Assembly (NCBI GenBank): GCA_031268065.1
Contig: JAIRXX010000222.1
Location: forward strand, 1 to 8,920
From: Propionibacteriaceae bacterium
GTDB lineage: Bacteria > Actinomycetota > Actinomycetes > Propionibacteriales > Propionibacteriaceae
Length of the DNA: 8,920 nt
Reading direction: 5' to 3'
Numbering within the stretch: position 1 is the first letter of the stretch; the number at the start of each line of letters is the position of its first letter. The position numbers were made by a program, and so were the translations under genes. Shown here piece by piece: positions 1 to 6,844 of this stretch. Under the pieces are notes generated by a model. It made no database searches. It was not told the origin of the DNA and saw only the letters and a list, made by a program, of their open reading frames with translations.

Positions 1-484
1 CGATCTGCTCGCCTTCCCAAAGTATCGCGTCATGGAAACGCTGGGAGGGATCGGTCCATGCTAACGATCCGGGAAGCATGATGTCGCCTGTTCTTACCAC
101 TCTGAGTTCTTCCTCCAGCTTGTCTCCGAGCTGGGTTTGAACCCGGGCGACTAGCTCTTTGCCGTCCTGCCGCAGCCACACAGCAGACGAAGCAAGGGGG
201 TAGGGAGTCTGAAGCTCTTCGCGCAGAATGCCCACTACCGGTCTCAGGTTAACTAGAGGTACGCCTGCGTGTCGATATTCGGACAGAAAGCGGCACTCTA
301 CGAATTCGCCCCAGGTGGCGATCTGGCTACTCGTCCTTTCCTCCCTCACCACGGGTGGATAGGACTTACCCTTGCGGGTGTACCCGTTTATCCACCTGGA
401 GGCGGTGGCTCTCAAGCCAAGAATGCTATCCACTTGGGTGAAAGAGTACATTGGCCGTTCGAGCAAGCTAGCTGCTTCTCCCAT
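1..484 (-). CDS. VapB45/DUF433-type antitoxin, 3' end beyond the left edge
   Basis: The minus strand is open without a stop from ATG 484 to the window edge (161 codons seen). Near the N-terminus is a helix-turn-helix-like stretch, YSFTQVDSILGL (13-24), then ATASRWINGYTRKGKSYPPVVR (26-47), then WGEFVECRFLSEYRHAGVPL (58-77) and RPVVGILREELQTPYPLA (81-98). From memory this order of motifs is that of the VapB45 (Mycobacterium tuberculosis Rv2018) / DUF433 antitoxins, which bind a PIN-type toxin encoded just downstream; that gene would lie left of position 1. The start follows from homologues that begin about ten residues before the tyrosine. No good ribosome site lies directly before ATG 484. A GGAGG at 510-514 is too far away and instead faces an ATG at 501 that opens only a three-codon frame. 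The frame continues upstream to a stop near 597, so a GTG or TTG start is possible. The gene looks less GC-rich than its neighbours, which fits an acquired toxin-antitoxin module. Confidence 0.8.
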   Translation of the reverse strand, partial: MGEAASLLERPMYSFTQVDSILGLRATASRWINGYTRKGKSYPPVVREERTSSQIATWGEFVECRFLSEYRHAGVPLVNLRPVVGILREELQTPYPLASSAVWLRQDGKELVARVQTQLGDKLEEELRVVRTGDIMLPGSLAWTDPSQRFHDAILWEGEQI

Positions 485-588
485 AACGCTATGATCGCAT
501 GGATTCCAGCCTCCGGGCACTATGGGCAGCGAGTTTTCAACAGCAATCAATAACTGCTTGTCGGCGTTCAGCCTCGCCAACGCGACAG

Positions 589-632
589 GTTGACGCTAGA
601 GTGGCGCACTGTTGACGACAGGGTGGCGTGCG
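589..632. repeat. Imperfect 22-bp tandem repeat in the divergent intergenic region
   Basis: Two adjacent 22-bp units (589-610 and 611-632) share GTTGACG at their start and TGGCG eleven to thirteen bases later, about 16 of 22 positions in all. The 22-bp period is close to two helical turns, so a protein binding both copies would sit on one DNA face. The repeat lies between the antitoxin gene and the zinc dehydrogenase. Each copy contains TTGACG, which also resembles a -35 box. No function is shown by the sequence. Confidence 0.5.
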
Positions 633-648
633 GAACGACGCGGGGCTA

Positions 649-667
649 ATGTACGATGATATGACAT
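649..667. promoter_or_regulatory. Candidate GntR operator over a -10 box, upstream of the zinc dehydrogenase
   Basis: GTACGATGATA (651-661) on the plus strand reads TATCATCGTAC on the minus strand. This is 8/11 identical to the site at 2524-2534 beside the repressor gene and 9/11 to the one at 6874-6884. The longer stretch TGTCATATSATM is also shared with 2519-2530. TACGAT (652-657) fits an actinobacterial -10 box, with no convincing -35 at normal distance. A repressor bound here would cover the promoter of the dehydrogenase starting at 701. Confidence 0.5.
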
Positions 668-700
668 ATTTCTGGTGTGTTGGCTGTCGAAGGAGACGGG

Positions 701-1750
701 ATGCGGCGGATAAGCATTACTGGGCCAGGGGAGTACGTTTTCGCTGAGGTTGCGGAGCCGGTGGCTGGGCCGGGGCAGGTGGTGATCGCTTCCCTGCGGG
801 TCGGCATCTGCGCGACCGATATGGAATTGCTGGACGCCACTATGGTCTATCTGCGCAATGGGATGGCGACCTGGCCGTTTACCCCGGGGCATGAATGGGT
901 CGGCGTGGTGGTCGATCCCGGCGAAGCGGCGGATCGTTTCGCCGTTGGTGACTTGGTGGTGGGGGAATGCAGCATCGGCTGTTGGAATTGCCCGGTGTGC
1001 GATGCGGGCAACTACCACCAATGCCCCAATCGCTGCGAGACCGGGCTTTTCGGGCAGGGCGGGGCTTTGAGCGAATTCTTCGCTTTCCCGGCCCGGTCAG
1101 CCCACTTGGTGCCCGCAGGCGTCGGATTGGAAGACATCGCCTTGACTGAACCGGCGGCGGTCGCCTACAAGGGCATTCAGCGTTTGGAATTGCCCAGCGG
1201 CGGGAAAATATTAATCAACGGCGGCGGGACGCTGGGCTATCTGGCCGCCGCCATCGCCAAGACGGCTTTCGCCGCTGAAGTGGTCTATTGGGCGCGGCGT
1301 CCCCACAGTCAGGCCAGGTTGGACCGGCTCGGGGCTAGAGAGGTGGCGCCGGGAGAGAAATTTGATTACATTTTCGACACCGCGAGCAGCGAGAGCGGAT
1401 TCGCTGAGGCATTCAGCCATCTCGCCCCGCGCGGGAGAATCTCTTCGGTGAGTTTCACCGGAAAGCCGACGATCCAGTTGCCGGTAGACGATCTGGTCAC
1501 CAATGATTGGGAATTGCGCGGCTCGCTGGGCAGCCCCAACATCTGGCCGGAAGTCATCGATTTGATCGCCAGCGGCGCGGTGCGTCCCAGCGAACTGCTG
1601 ACCGACGTCTTCACGCTGGCGCAATATCGGCAGGCGATTGAATTGGTTCGGCGCAGGCTTCCGCAGACGGCGAAAGTGATGATCTCCCCATTCTCCAGCC
1701 GCGCGGAGGCTCTGGCCAAAGCAGAGGCCGTCTATTCGGGCTGGGGATAG
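701..1750 (+). CDS. Zinc-dependent medium-chain alcohol/polyol (sugar) dehydrogenase
   Basis: This 349-residue protein is a medium-chain dehydrogenase/reductase of the sorbitol/threonine dehydrogenase type, expected to oxidise a sugar or polyol hydroxyl with NAD(P)+ in the cytoplasm. Catalytic-zinc ligands are C37 (GICATD), H64-E65 (GHE) and probably E150. The structural-zinc cysteines C94, C97, C100 and C108 have the classic 3-3-8 spacing. The Rossmann glycines GGGTLG are at 174-179. Arginines at 199-200 after the second strand may favour NADP, which is only an inference. Start: GTG 677 is also in frame, but AGGAG at 691-695 lies five bases before ATG 701, and MRRISITGPGEY is a natural N-terminus. 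The gene has its own promoter region and converges on the repressor gene 21 bp away. The substrate cannot be read from the sequence; membership of the neighbouring sugar-acid locus is inferred from the shared operator motif. Confidence 0.9.
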   Translation: MRRISITGPGEYVFAEVAEPVAGPGQVVIASLRVGICATDMELLDATMVYLRNGMATWPFTPGHEWVGVVVDPGEAADRFAVGDLVVGECSIGCWNCPVCDAGNYHQCPNRCETGLFGQGGALSEFFAFPARSAHLVPAGVGLEDIALTEPAAVAYKGIQRLELPSGGKILINGGGTLGYLAAAIAKTAFAAEVVYWARRPHSQARLDRLGAREVAPGEKFDYIFDTASSESGFAEAFSHLAPRGRISSVSFTGKPTIQLPVDDLVTNDWELRGSLGSPNIWPEVIDLIASGAVRPSELLTDVFTLAQYRQAIELVRRRLPQTAKVMISPFSSRAEALAKAEAVYSGWG

Positions 1751-1760
1751 GCAGACTGCG

Positions 1761-1781
1761 CCTGGGCTGATTCAGCCCTGG
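1761..1781. terminator. Hairpin at the convergent junction, possible bidirectional terminator
   Basis: GGGCTGA (1764-1770) and TCAGCCC (1772-1778) form a perfect inverted repeat around one base. CC and GG (1761-1762, 1780-1781) extend it across a T-T mismatch. It lies between the stop of the zinc dehydrogenase (1750) and the end of the repressor gene, overlapping the last codons of the latter. No T-tract follows on either strand, so intrinsic termination is uncertain; it may instead stop or protect the 3' ends of both mRNAs. Confidence 0.45.
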
Positions 1782-2470
1782 ACCAATTCGGCAAAGTGGC
1801 TTCTGATCCGCTCAATATGCGCCTGCGATGCCTCCCGTGCGCCTTGGGCGTCCTTGTCCCGGATGGCGTCAGCGATGGCCTGGTGCTCGCGGATGGTGCT
1901 CGGCAGGCTGGAAAGATATTGCATCGGGGCGCGGTACAACTGTCCCAACGAGTCGTTGATCGGGTCCACCAGCGTCGCCATGATCGGATTTCCGCAGGCT
2001 CCGGTCACCAAAGAGTGGAAACGGGCGTCCTCGCGCAGGCACAACTCGTAATCCCCGCTGTGCTGGCGAACCGCCTCCAAACTGTGGTCCAATTCCTCCA
2101 CGCAGGCATCCGCGCGGTGCAGCGCGGCCAGACCGGTGATCTGGGTCTCGAAGAGCAGCCGCACTTCCATCAGATTGTCCCAGGTGCTCGGGTTCACCCG
2201 CATCAGCAGCGCGTAATGGCGGGCCACCGGAGCGGAATCGACCTCAGCGACCACCATGCCGGAGCCGGAGCGGATTTGGACCAGTCCGCGCTGCTCCACG
2301 ATCCGCGCCGCCTCTCTCACCACAGTGCGGGAGACATCAAATTCCTCGACTAGCTGGGCCTCGGTGGGGAGCTGGTCGCCGGGGGTGAGCCCTCCGGTGA
2401 AAATCATCGATTCGATCTGGTCTGCGATCAGTTCTGGCAGCCGTCGCGGCTTTGCGGCTAGGTTTCGCAT
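1772..2470 (-). CDS. GntR-family transcriptional regulator, FadR subfamily (FCD domain)
   Basis: This 232-residue protein has an N-terminal winged helix (about 11-75) with typical GntR elements: LIADQIESMIFTGGLTPGDQLPTEAQL (14-40), the recognition region VSRTVVREAARIVEQRGLV (46-64) and the wing IRSGSGMVV (66-74). The C-terminal all-helical FCD domain (about 95-228) carries the usual metal-site residues D148 and H152 (DARFH), H196 (REHQ) and H218, which in related regulators hold a metal that binds a carboxylate effector. It is therefore likely a repressor released by a sugar acid or keto acid of this locus. GAGGGGAG at about 2479-2486 precedes ATG 2470 by a proper distance. It is divergent from the catabolic operon, with a palindromic operator candidate between them, suggesting autoregulation and control of the operon. 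The family assignment is firm; the effector is unknown. Confidence 0.93.
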   Translation of the reverse strand: MRNLAAKPRRLPELIADQIESMIFTGGLTPGDQLPTEAQLVEEFDVSRTVVREAARIVEQRGLVQIRSGSGMVVAEVDSAPVARHYALLMRVNPSTWDNLMEVRLLFETQITGLAALHRADACVEELDHSLEAVRQHSGDYELCLREDARFHSLVTGACGNPIMATLVDPINDSLGQLYRAPMQYLSSLPSTIREHQAIADAIRDKDAQGAREASQAHIERIRSHFAELVQG

Positions 2471-2517
2471 CGCTCGGCTCCCCCTCGGAATCTAAAAGGC
2501 TGGGCGTAATCAGCGTA

Positions 2518-2537
2518 TTGTCATATGATAGTATCAA
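2518..2537. promoter_or_regulatory. Candidate operator between the GntR gene and the catabolic operon
   Basis: TGATAGTATCA (2526-2536) is a perfect 5+1+5 inverted repeat, the usual architecture of FadR-type GntR operators. The overlapping TATGATAGTAT (2524-2534) recurs with changes at 651-661 and 6874-6884. TATGAT (2524-2529) is a good -10 box for rightward transcription, so binding would block the operon promoter. TACTAT on the opposite strand could serve the repressor gene itself. Confidence 0.6.
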
Positions 2538-2575
2538 CTCGGCATTTTGCCATAGCTCTCAACGAGGAGGCGGCC

Positions 2576-2635
2576 ATGCACTTAGTCATAGTAGAACGGT
2601 ACCGCACGCATTCTACCGTCTCGGTGTTGCCGTGA
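2576..2635 (+). CDS. 19-codon leader ORF overlapping the start of the hydroxyacid dehydrogenase
   Basis: ATG 2576 stands five bases after a perfect AGGAGG (2565-2570), the strongest ribosome site in the region. It encodes MHLVIVERYRTHSTVSVLP and stops at TGA 2633-2635. That stop overlaps GTG 2632, the only sensible start of the next gene, as GTGA. The downstream start has no clear Shine-Dalgarno sequence of its own, so ribosomes ending the leader probably restart there (translational coupling). The peptide has no run of a single amino acid that would suggest classical attenuation, and I do not recognise it. An alternative is that the peptide is meaningless and only its translation matters. 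A frameshift fusing the two frames is less likely, because the dehydrogenase N-terminus after GTG is complete. Confidence 0.6.
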   Translation: MHLVIVERYRTHSTVSVLP

Positions 2636-3612
2636 GCCGTGTCGTTGTCACCGACAGCCCCTTTGAGCAGACTGACCTCGAAGCGGAGGTTGCCGCCGCG
2701 CGGCAAGCCAGTTTCGCCGCCTACGACTGCTCATCCGAAGACGATACGCTCCGGGCCACCAAGCATGCTCAGGTGGTGCTCAATAATTTCGCCCCGATCA
2801 CCCGAAACGTGCTCGCCGGGCTGGCTCCGGACGCGACGGTGATCCGCTACGGCGTGGGCTACGACAACGTTGATATCGCGGCGGCCAGCGAATTGGGCGT
2901 CCGGGTGTGCAATGTGCCCGACTACGGCACAGCCACCGTCGCGGAGCACGCCGCCGCGCTGCTCTTCGCGCTGCTTCGCCGCCTGCCGCACTATTCGCTG
3001 GCGGTGAAAACCGACGGATGGTGCGCAACCCGTGCTTTCGGGGCTTTGCGGGCCTTCGCCTCGACAACACTAGGCTTGGTCGGCACCGGCAGAATCGGGA
3101 TGGCGCTGGCCGAGCGGCTTGCCCCCTTCGGGTTCAAGATCATCGCCCATGACCCATTCGTCGCCCCAGCGGTTTTGGAGGCGGCTGGAATCACCGCTGT
3201 GGGGTTGGAGCAGTTGTTGGGTACCGCACACGCCGTCTCGCTGCATTTGCCGCTCAACGCCTCCACCCACCACCTGATCAACGCCCGGACGCTGGGGCTG
3301 ATGCGTTCAGACGCTGTGCTGGTGAATACCTCCCGAGGCGGCCTGGTGGACGCCGAGGCGCTGGCTGCGGCTATCGAGTCCGGCGCGTTGGCCGCAGCGG
3401 GGCTGGACGTTTTCGAGTCCGAACCGTTGGACGGCGATTCACCGCTGCGTCGGCTGAGCCAAGTCATCCTCACCCCGCACGTCGCCTTCGTCAGCGCCGA
3501 CGCCTCGCTCAACCTGCAGCGAATGGCCGCCGAGGAGGCCGACCGGGCGTTGAGCGGGGCCAAGTTGCGCAATTGGGTACACCCGCCAAGCGATGACCAG
3601 GAGGCCAGATGA
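2632..3612 (+). CDS. D-2-hydroxyacid dehydrogenase (phosphoglycerate dehydrogenase/CtBP-like)
   Basis: This 326-residue NAD-dependent dehydrogenase interconverts a D-2-hydroxy acid and its 2-keto acid. The N-terminal substrate half includes RYGVGYDNVDI (72-82). The NAD domain has GTGRIG at 151-156 and D174 at the end of the next strand, favouring NAD over NADP. The catalytic triad is R235 (VNTSRGG), E264 (FESEP) and H283 (TPHVAF). Length is normal for the family. The frame is open upstream to 2452, but codons before GTG 2632 read as non-homologous sequence, while SRVVVTDSPF is a proper first strand; the start overlaps the leader stop. It is the first enzyme gene of the operon and overlaps the next by ATGA. 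In context it may reduce a hydroxypyruvate-like product or oxidise a sugar acid at C2; the sequence does not decide between these. Confidence 0.92.
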   Translation: MSRVVVTDSPFEQTDLEAEVAAARQASFAAYDCSSEDDTLRATKHAQVVLNNFAPITRNVLAGLAPDATVIRYGVGYDNVDIAAASELGVRVCNVPDYGTATVAEHAAALLFALLRRLPHYSLAVKTDGWCATRAFGALRAFASTTLGLVGTGRIGMALAERLAPFGFKIIAHDPFVAPAVLEAAGITAVGLEQLLGTAHAVSLHLPLNASTHHLINARTLGLMRSDAVLVNTSRGGLVDAEALAAAIESGALAAAGLDVFESEPLDGDSPLRRLSQVILTPHVAFVSADASLNLQRMAAEEADRALSGAKLRNWVHPPSDDQEAR

Positions 3613-4487
3613 CAACAGTGCTTGCCGCAACCCCGCTCTTGGGCAGAATGATCCACCAAGAGGGGCCGGTCTGGGATCCCGCCCAGGGTGTACTCAACTA
3701 TGTGGATATCAATGGCCACCGGGTGTGCCGCTACTGGCCATTGCTGGGCTTGGAGCAAGTCGTAGATATCGGCAAAGACGCCTGCGACGTCCACCACACC
3801 ACCTCCGGACGGCTATTGGTGGCGGTGCGCGAAGGGGTGGCGCTGGGTGATTTGGACGACGACTTGCGGATGATCGACGCACCCTTGGCAGATTTTCCGG
3901 GCATCCGCACCAACGATGGGAATGTCGATCCCGCTGGCCGCTACTACATCGGGACGATGGCCTACGACTTCGCCGCTGGAGCGGCGGTGCTCTACCGGCT
4001 GGAGGGCGACGTCTGCGTGCCGGTGTTGGAGGGATTGACCATCTCCAACGGCATCGATTGGAGCCAAGACGGCAAGATGTTCTTCATCGACAGCCCCACC
4101 GGCTTGGTGGAATGTTTCGACTACGACCTGGGCAGCGGCGATTTCCGCAATCGGCGTCCCTTTGCGGAGATCGACGCCGATTTGGGCATTCCCGACGGGA
4201 TGACCATCGATGGCGAAGGCGGGATTTGGGTGGCTGTCTTTGGCGGGGGACAGGTTCGCCGCTACACCCCGGAGGGAAAGCTGGACATGATCGTCCAGGT
4301 TCCCGGAGCGCGGAAAGTCACCGCCTGCGCCTTCGGCGGGTCCGGCCTGGAAGACCTCTACATCACCACGTCCGCAGTGGACTTGACGGCAGACGAACTG
4401 GTCGAACAGCCCGACGCTGGCAGGCTGCACCGCGTCCGCCCCGGAGTGCGCGGCAAACTGGCCACCCCTTTCCCGGACGGGCTTTAG
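3609..4487 (+). CDS. SMP-30/gluconolactonase/LRE-like lactonase
   Basis: This 292-residue, metal-dependent six-bladed beta-propeller of the SMP-30 (regucalcin) family is expected to hydrolyse a sugar lactone to the free aldonic acid in the cytoplasm (no signal peptide). Expected metal ligands are E18 (HQEGPVWD), N147 (ISNGIDW) and D196 (IPDGMTID). R100 and N102 in RTNDGNVDPAGRYYIGTM are the family's substrate-side residues. Repeated blade motifs such as GRYYIGTM, GKMFFIDS and GGIWVAV follow in order. Full length for the family. ATG 3609 overlaps the preceding stop (ATGA) and has AGGAGG at 3599-3604, so it is translated as part of the operon. A lactonase next to two dehydrogenases supports an oxidative, non-phosphorylating first half of the pathway. 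The particular lactone is unknown. Confidence 0.92.
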   Translation: MTTVLAATPLLGRMIHQEGPVWDPAQGVLNYVDINGHRVCRYWPLLGLEQVVDIGKDACDVHHTTSGRLLVAVREGVALGDLDDDLRMIDAPLADFPGIRTNDGNVDPAGRYYIGTMAYDFAAGAAVLYRLEGDVCVPVLEGLTISNGIDWSQDGKMFFIDSPTGLVECFDYDLGSGDFRNRRPFAEIDADLGIPDGMTIDGEGGIWVAVFGGGQVRRYTPEGKLDMIVQVPGARKVTACAFGGSGLEDLYITTSAVDLTADELVEQPDAGRLHRVRPGVRGKLATPFPDGL

Positions 4488-4525
4488 CGGCCCAAAGTGA
4501 TGGCAACGCAAGGCAAGGAGGAAAA

Positions 4526-5413
4526 ATGGCGGCATTAGCTGGGATTGTCATTCCGGCGGTCACCCCATTTGCTGGCGACGGCAGTTTGGCGCTGGACAAG
4601 CTCGCGGCAAATCTCGCCGCCTGGGGACGCAGTGGCGTGGCGGGCTACATGTTCCTCGGCTCCAACGGAGAATTCCGCTCGCTGTCTGACGCGGAATCCC
4701 TTCAGGTGGCGCGGGCCGCCATCGCGGGCAAGGGTGAGAAGTCGCTGATTCTCGGCATAGGCCGCGAATCCACCTATCACACGCTGGCATTCTTGGAGAA
4801 AGTCGCCGCGCTGGGCACCGGCATCGACTATGTGTCGGTCCTCACCCCCTGCTATTTCGCCGCCGCGATGACTCCAGCCGCGCTGGGCGCCCATTACACC
4901 GCCATCGCCGATGCCAGCCCGATTCCGGTGCTGCTCTATGTGGCGCCGGGTTTCGCCAACCAAGTCACCCCTCCAGCGGCGCTGGTGGCCGAATTGGCCG
5001 ACCATCCCAATATCGCCGGGATCAAAGACACTTCCAAGAACATGATGGCGGAATATCTGGCAGCGGCGTCTGGTCGGTCGGACTTCGCCGTGATGGCCGG
5101 ATCGGTCGGCAATCTGCGCCAATGCCTGGAGGGCGGCGGCGTTGGCGGCGTCGTCTCGGCTGCCAACTATCTGCCGTCGTTGTGCGCCGAAGTGGTGGCG
5201 TTGCACGGCGGCGGCCAGGCTGAGTTGGCCTGGTCGAAGCTGGAGCGGTTGCGGGCGTTGGCCCAGGCGACAGCCGGGCGTTTTTCGGTGGCGGGGGTCA
5301 AAGCCTGCATGAATATCCTCGGTTTCTCCGCTGGGATTCCCCGGCCTCCGGTGCTGCCGGTGGCAGCGGGGGAACAGGCTGGGATGGCCGCGATACTGCG
5401 GGAGGCGGTCTGA
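4526..5413 (+). CDS. DapA/N-acetylneuraminate lyase superfamily aldolase or dehydratase
   Basis: This 295-residue TIM-barrel class I lyase has the superfamily Schiff-base lysine at K167 (AGIKDTS) and the proton-relay tyrosine Y138 (LLYVAPG). The nucleotide-free phosphate/carboxylate loop reads GSNGEF (45-50) instead of GTTGE, and Y110 lies in TPCY. The arginine that dihydrodipicolinate synthase carries five residues after the tyrosine is F143 here, so lysine biosynthesis is unlikely. A 2-keto-3-deoxy sugar acid aldolase, or a keto-deoxy-aldonate dehydratase, fits the lactonase and kinase neighbours better. ATG 4526 has AAGGAGG at 4515-4521. The same frame is open back to 4058, but that part overlaps the lactonase gene and is not coding. 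It ends directly against the kinase start. The substrate is inferred only as a keto-deoxy acid. Confidence 0.9.
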   Translation: MAALAGIVIPAVTPFAGDGSLALDKLAANLAAWGRSGVAGYMFLGSNGEFRSLSDAESLQVARAAIAGKGEKSLILGIGRESTYHTLAFLEKVAALGTGIDYVSVLTPCYFAAAMTPAALGAHYTAIADASPIPVLLYVAPGFANQVTPPAALVAELADHPNIAGIKDTSKNMMAEYLAAASGRSDFAVMAGSVGNLRQCLEGGGVGGVVSAANYLPSLCAEVVALHGGGQAELAWSKLERLRALAQATAGRFSVAGVKACMNILGFSAGIPRPPVLPVAAGEQAGMAAILREAV

Positions 5414-6742
5414 GTGCTCTATCTCTCCCTCGACGTCGGCACCTCTGCAACCAAAGCTTCGGTGCTCGACGCCGACTTGAACGAATTGGCCACCGCGCAG
5501 GCGGAGTACCCCTACCTGCTGCTGCCCGGCTCCAAAGTTGAGATTGACCCGGACTCGCTGCTGCGCGGCATGGGCGCCGCCGCCAGCGGCCTGGACGAAC
5601 GGCTGCTAGCCCAGGTCGAATGCGTCTGCTACGACGCCTTCTCACCGTCCCCGGTCTTCCTCGACGCGGCCGGGGAACTGGCCTATCCGAATATCATCAC
5701 GCACATGGACCGCCGTTCGCGCGAGCAGAGCGCGTACGTCAGCCAGGCCATCGGGAACGACGCTTTCTTGGCGATAACCGGGTTGTATCCCTTCATCGGC
5801 GGCAGCGGGTTGATGTCGGTGCTGTGGATGCGGCGCAACGCCCCGGAAGTGCTGGCGAAGACCGCTTCGGTCACCCATCTGGCCGGTTTCCTGCACCGCA
5901 TCCTGACCGGCTTGCCAGCCACCGACCTGGTTAACGCATCGATGCTGGGGGTCTACCAGACCACCACCCAGCAGGGCTGGTCGAGGCCGCTAATCGAGGC
6001 GTTGGGGCTGAATCCCAGCTGGTTCGGTGAGATCTTCAACCCCGGCGGCGGGCATGGGACGCTGCTGCCAGCGATGGCGGAACTGTTGGGTGTGCGGGCT
6101 GGGATCGCAGTCAGCGTCGGCACCAATGACATGGCCGCCGCCCAAGTGGGGGCGGGTAATATCGCGGCGGGGGGAGTCATGAACACGGCTGGGTCTTCGG
6201 ACATGGTCTCGATCCTGACCGATGTGGCCCAGACCTCTCCCGACTACTATCTGCGCAATAGCGCATTTCCTGGAATTTGGCAGATTTACGCCACCACGGC
6301 TGGCGGTTTCGCCATCGACTGGTTTCACAGCCAATTCGCCCGCGACTTGGACAAGGACGAGTTCTACGGCCAATTCCTGCCAGCGGCGCTGGAAGCGTGC
6401 CGAACCGGGCCGATGGTGGATTTTGCCCCCTATCTCACTGGCGACAGGCAGTCGTTGCTGCCGCGAACCGGCGCTTGGACCGGCCTGACCTTGGCCGCCA
6501 CCCGCGAGCAGCTCTTTGGCGCCATGCTCGTCTCGATGGTCAAAGTTTTGGCCCGGACGATCAACCAGGCCGCCCGCTTGCTGCGGTTGGACTCGGCAAT
6601 CAAGATCAGCGGCGGTTTGGCGACTGAGCCGCTGATCGCGTTGAAGCAGCGGGAACTGCCCGGTTTCAAATTCGAGAAAGTGGACAATTGCCCGATCCGG
6701 GGCAACGTTCGGCTGGCACAGCTGGTGGGCAAGGTGGTTTAA
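5414..6742 (+). CDS. FGGY-family carbohydrate kinase
   Basis: This 442-residue ATP-dependent kinase is of the FGGY (xylulokinase/glycerol kinase) superfamily. The N-terminal actin-like domain opens with the phosphate loop DVGTSATKASVLD (7-19). HMDRRS (97-102) is the usual sugar-contacting D-R region. The second domain carries the catalytic base D239 in VGTNDMAAAQVGAG and the adenosine-binding SGGLATEP (399-406). It is shorter than the 480-520 residues common in xylulokinases, mostly because of a compact C-terminal part. GTG 5414 follows the preceding stop directly, with GGAGG at 5401-5405. It is the last gene of the four-gene operon, followed by a long gap. It probably phosphorylates an open-chain or keto intermediate after or beside the aldolase step. 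I do not recognise a named subfamily, so the substrate is open. Confidence 0.9.
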   Translation: MLYLSLDVGTSATKASVLDADLNELATAQAEYPYLLLPGSKVEIDPDSLLRGMGAAASGLDERLLAQVECVCYDAFSPSPVFLDAAGELAYPNIITHMDRRSREQSAYVSQAIGNDAFLAITGLYPFIGGSGLMSVLWMRRNAPEVLAKTASVTHLAGFLHRILTGLPATDLVNASMLGVYQTTTQQGWSRPLIEALGLNPSWFGEIFNPGGGHGTLLPAMAELLGVRAGIAVSVGTNDMAAAQVGAGNIAAGGVMNTAGSSDMVSILTDVAQTSPDYYLRNSAFPGIWQIYATTAGGFAIDWFHSQFARDLDKDEFYGQFLPAALEACRTGPMVDFAPYLTGDRQSLLPRTGAWTGLTLAATREQLFGAMLVSMVKVLARTINQAARLLRLDSAIKISGGLATEPLIALKQRELPGFKFEKVDNCPIRGNVRLAQLVGKVV

Positions 6743-6801
6743 CGCGCGGGGAGGTTTCAGCGGGCAGGGATTCTGAATCAGGATTGAAGCAGTGTAGATG
6801 T

Positions 6802-6815
6802 TCGCAAACTTGCGA
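6802..6815. promoter_or_regulatory. Near-perfect palindrome, possible second-regulator operator
   Basis: TCGCAA and TTGCGA flank a 2-bp centre. The spacer is too short for a stable RNA hairpin, so a DNA-binding dimer, for instance of LacI type, is more likely than a terminator. It lies about 60 bp upstream of the shared GntR-like motif. No LacI gene is in the window. Confidence 0.35.
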
Positions 6816-6844
6816 GCCGGTCTTGGGATGCCCGCACATCGAAT

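Noticed and set aside
125..160. tRNA T-arm-like sequence (GGTTTGAACCC)
   Set aside because: It lies inside the minus-strand antitoxin reading frame, and no acceptor, D or anticodon arms can be found around it.
269..553. 94-codon plus-strand ORF
   Set aside because: It is the opposite-strand shadow of the VapB45-like gene, which has a recognisable family pattern; this ORF has none and no ribosome site.
677..700. GTG 677 as start of the zinc dehydrogenase
   Set aside because: The ribosome site AGGAG at 691-695 lies inside this extension and is correctly spaced for ATG 701, and the family N-terminus begins there.
2452..2631. N-terminal extension of the hydroxyacid dehydrogenase to 2452
   Set aside because: The extra 60 residues are not family-like, cover the repressor start and the operator, and the leader ORF with a perfect ribosome site is in another frame.
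4058..4525. N-terminal extension of the DapA-like enzyme
   Set aside because: This stretch overlaps the lactonase gene in another frame and has the Arg-rich, low-complexity look of a shadow frame; ATG 4526 has an excellent ribosome site.
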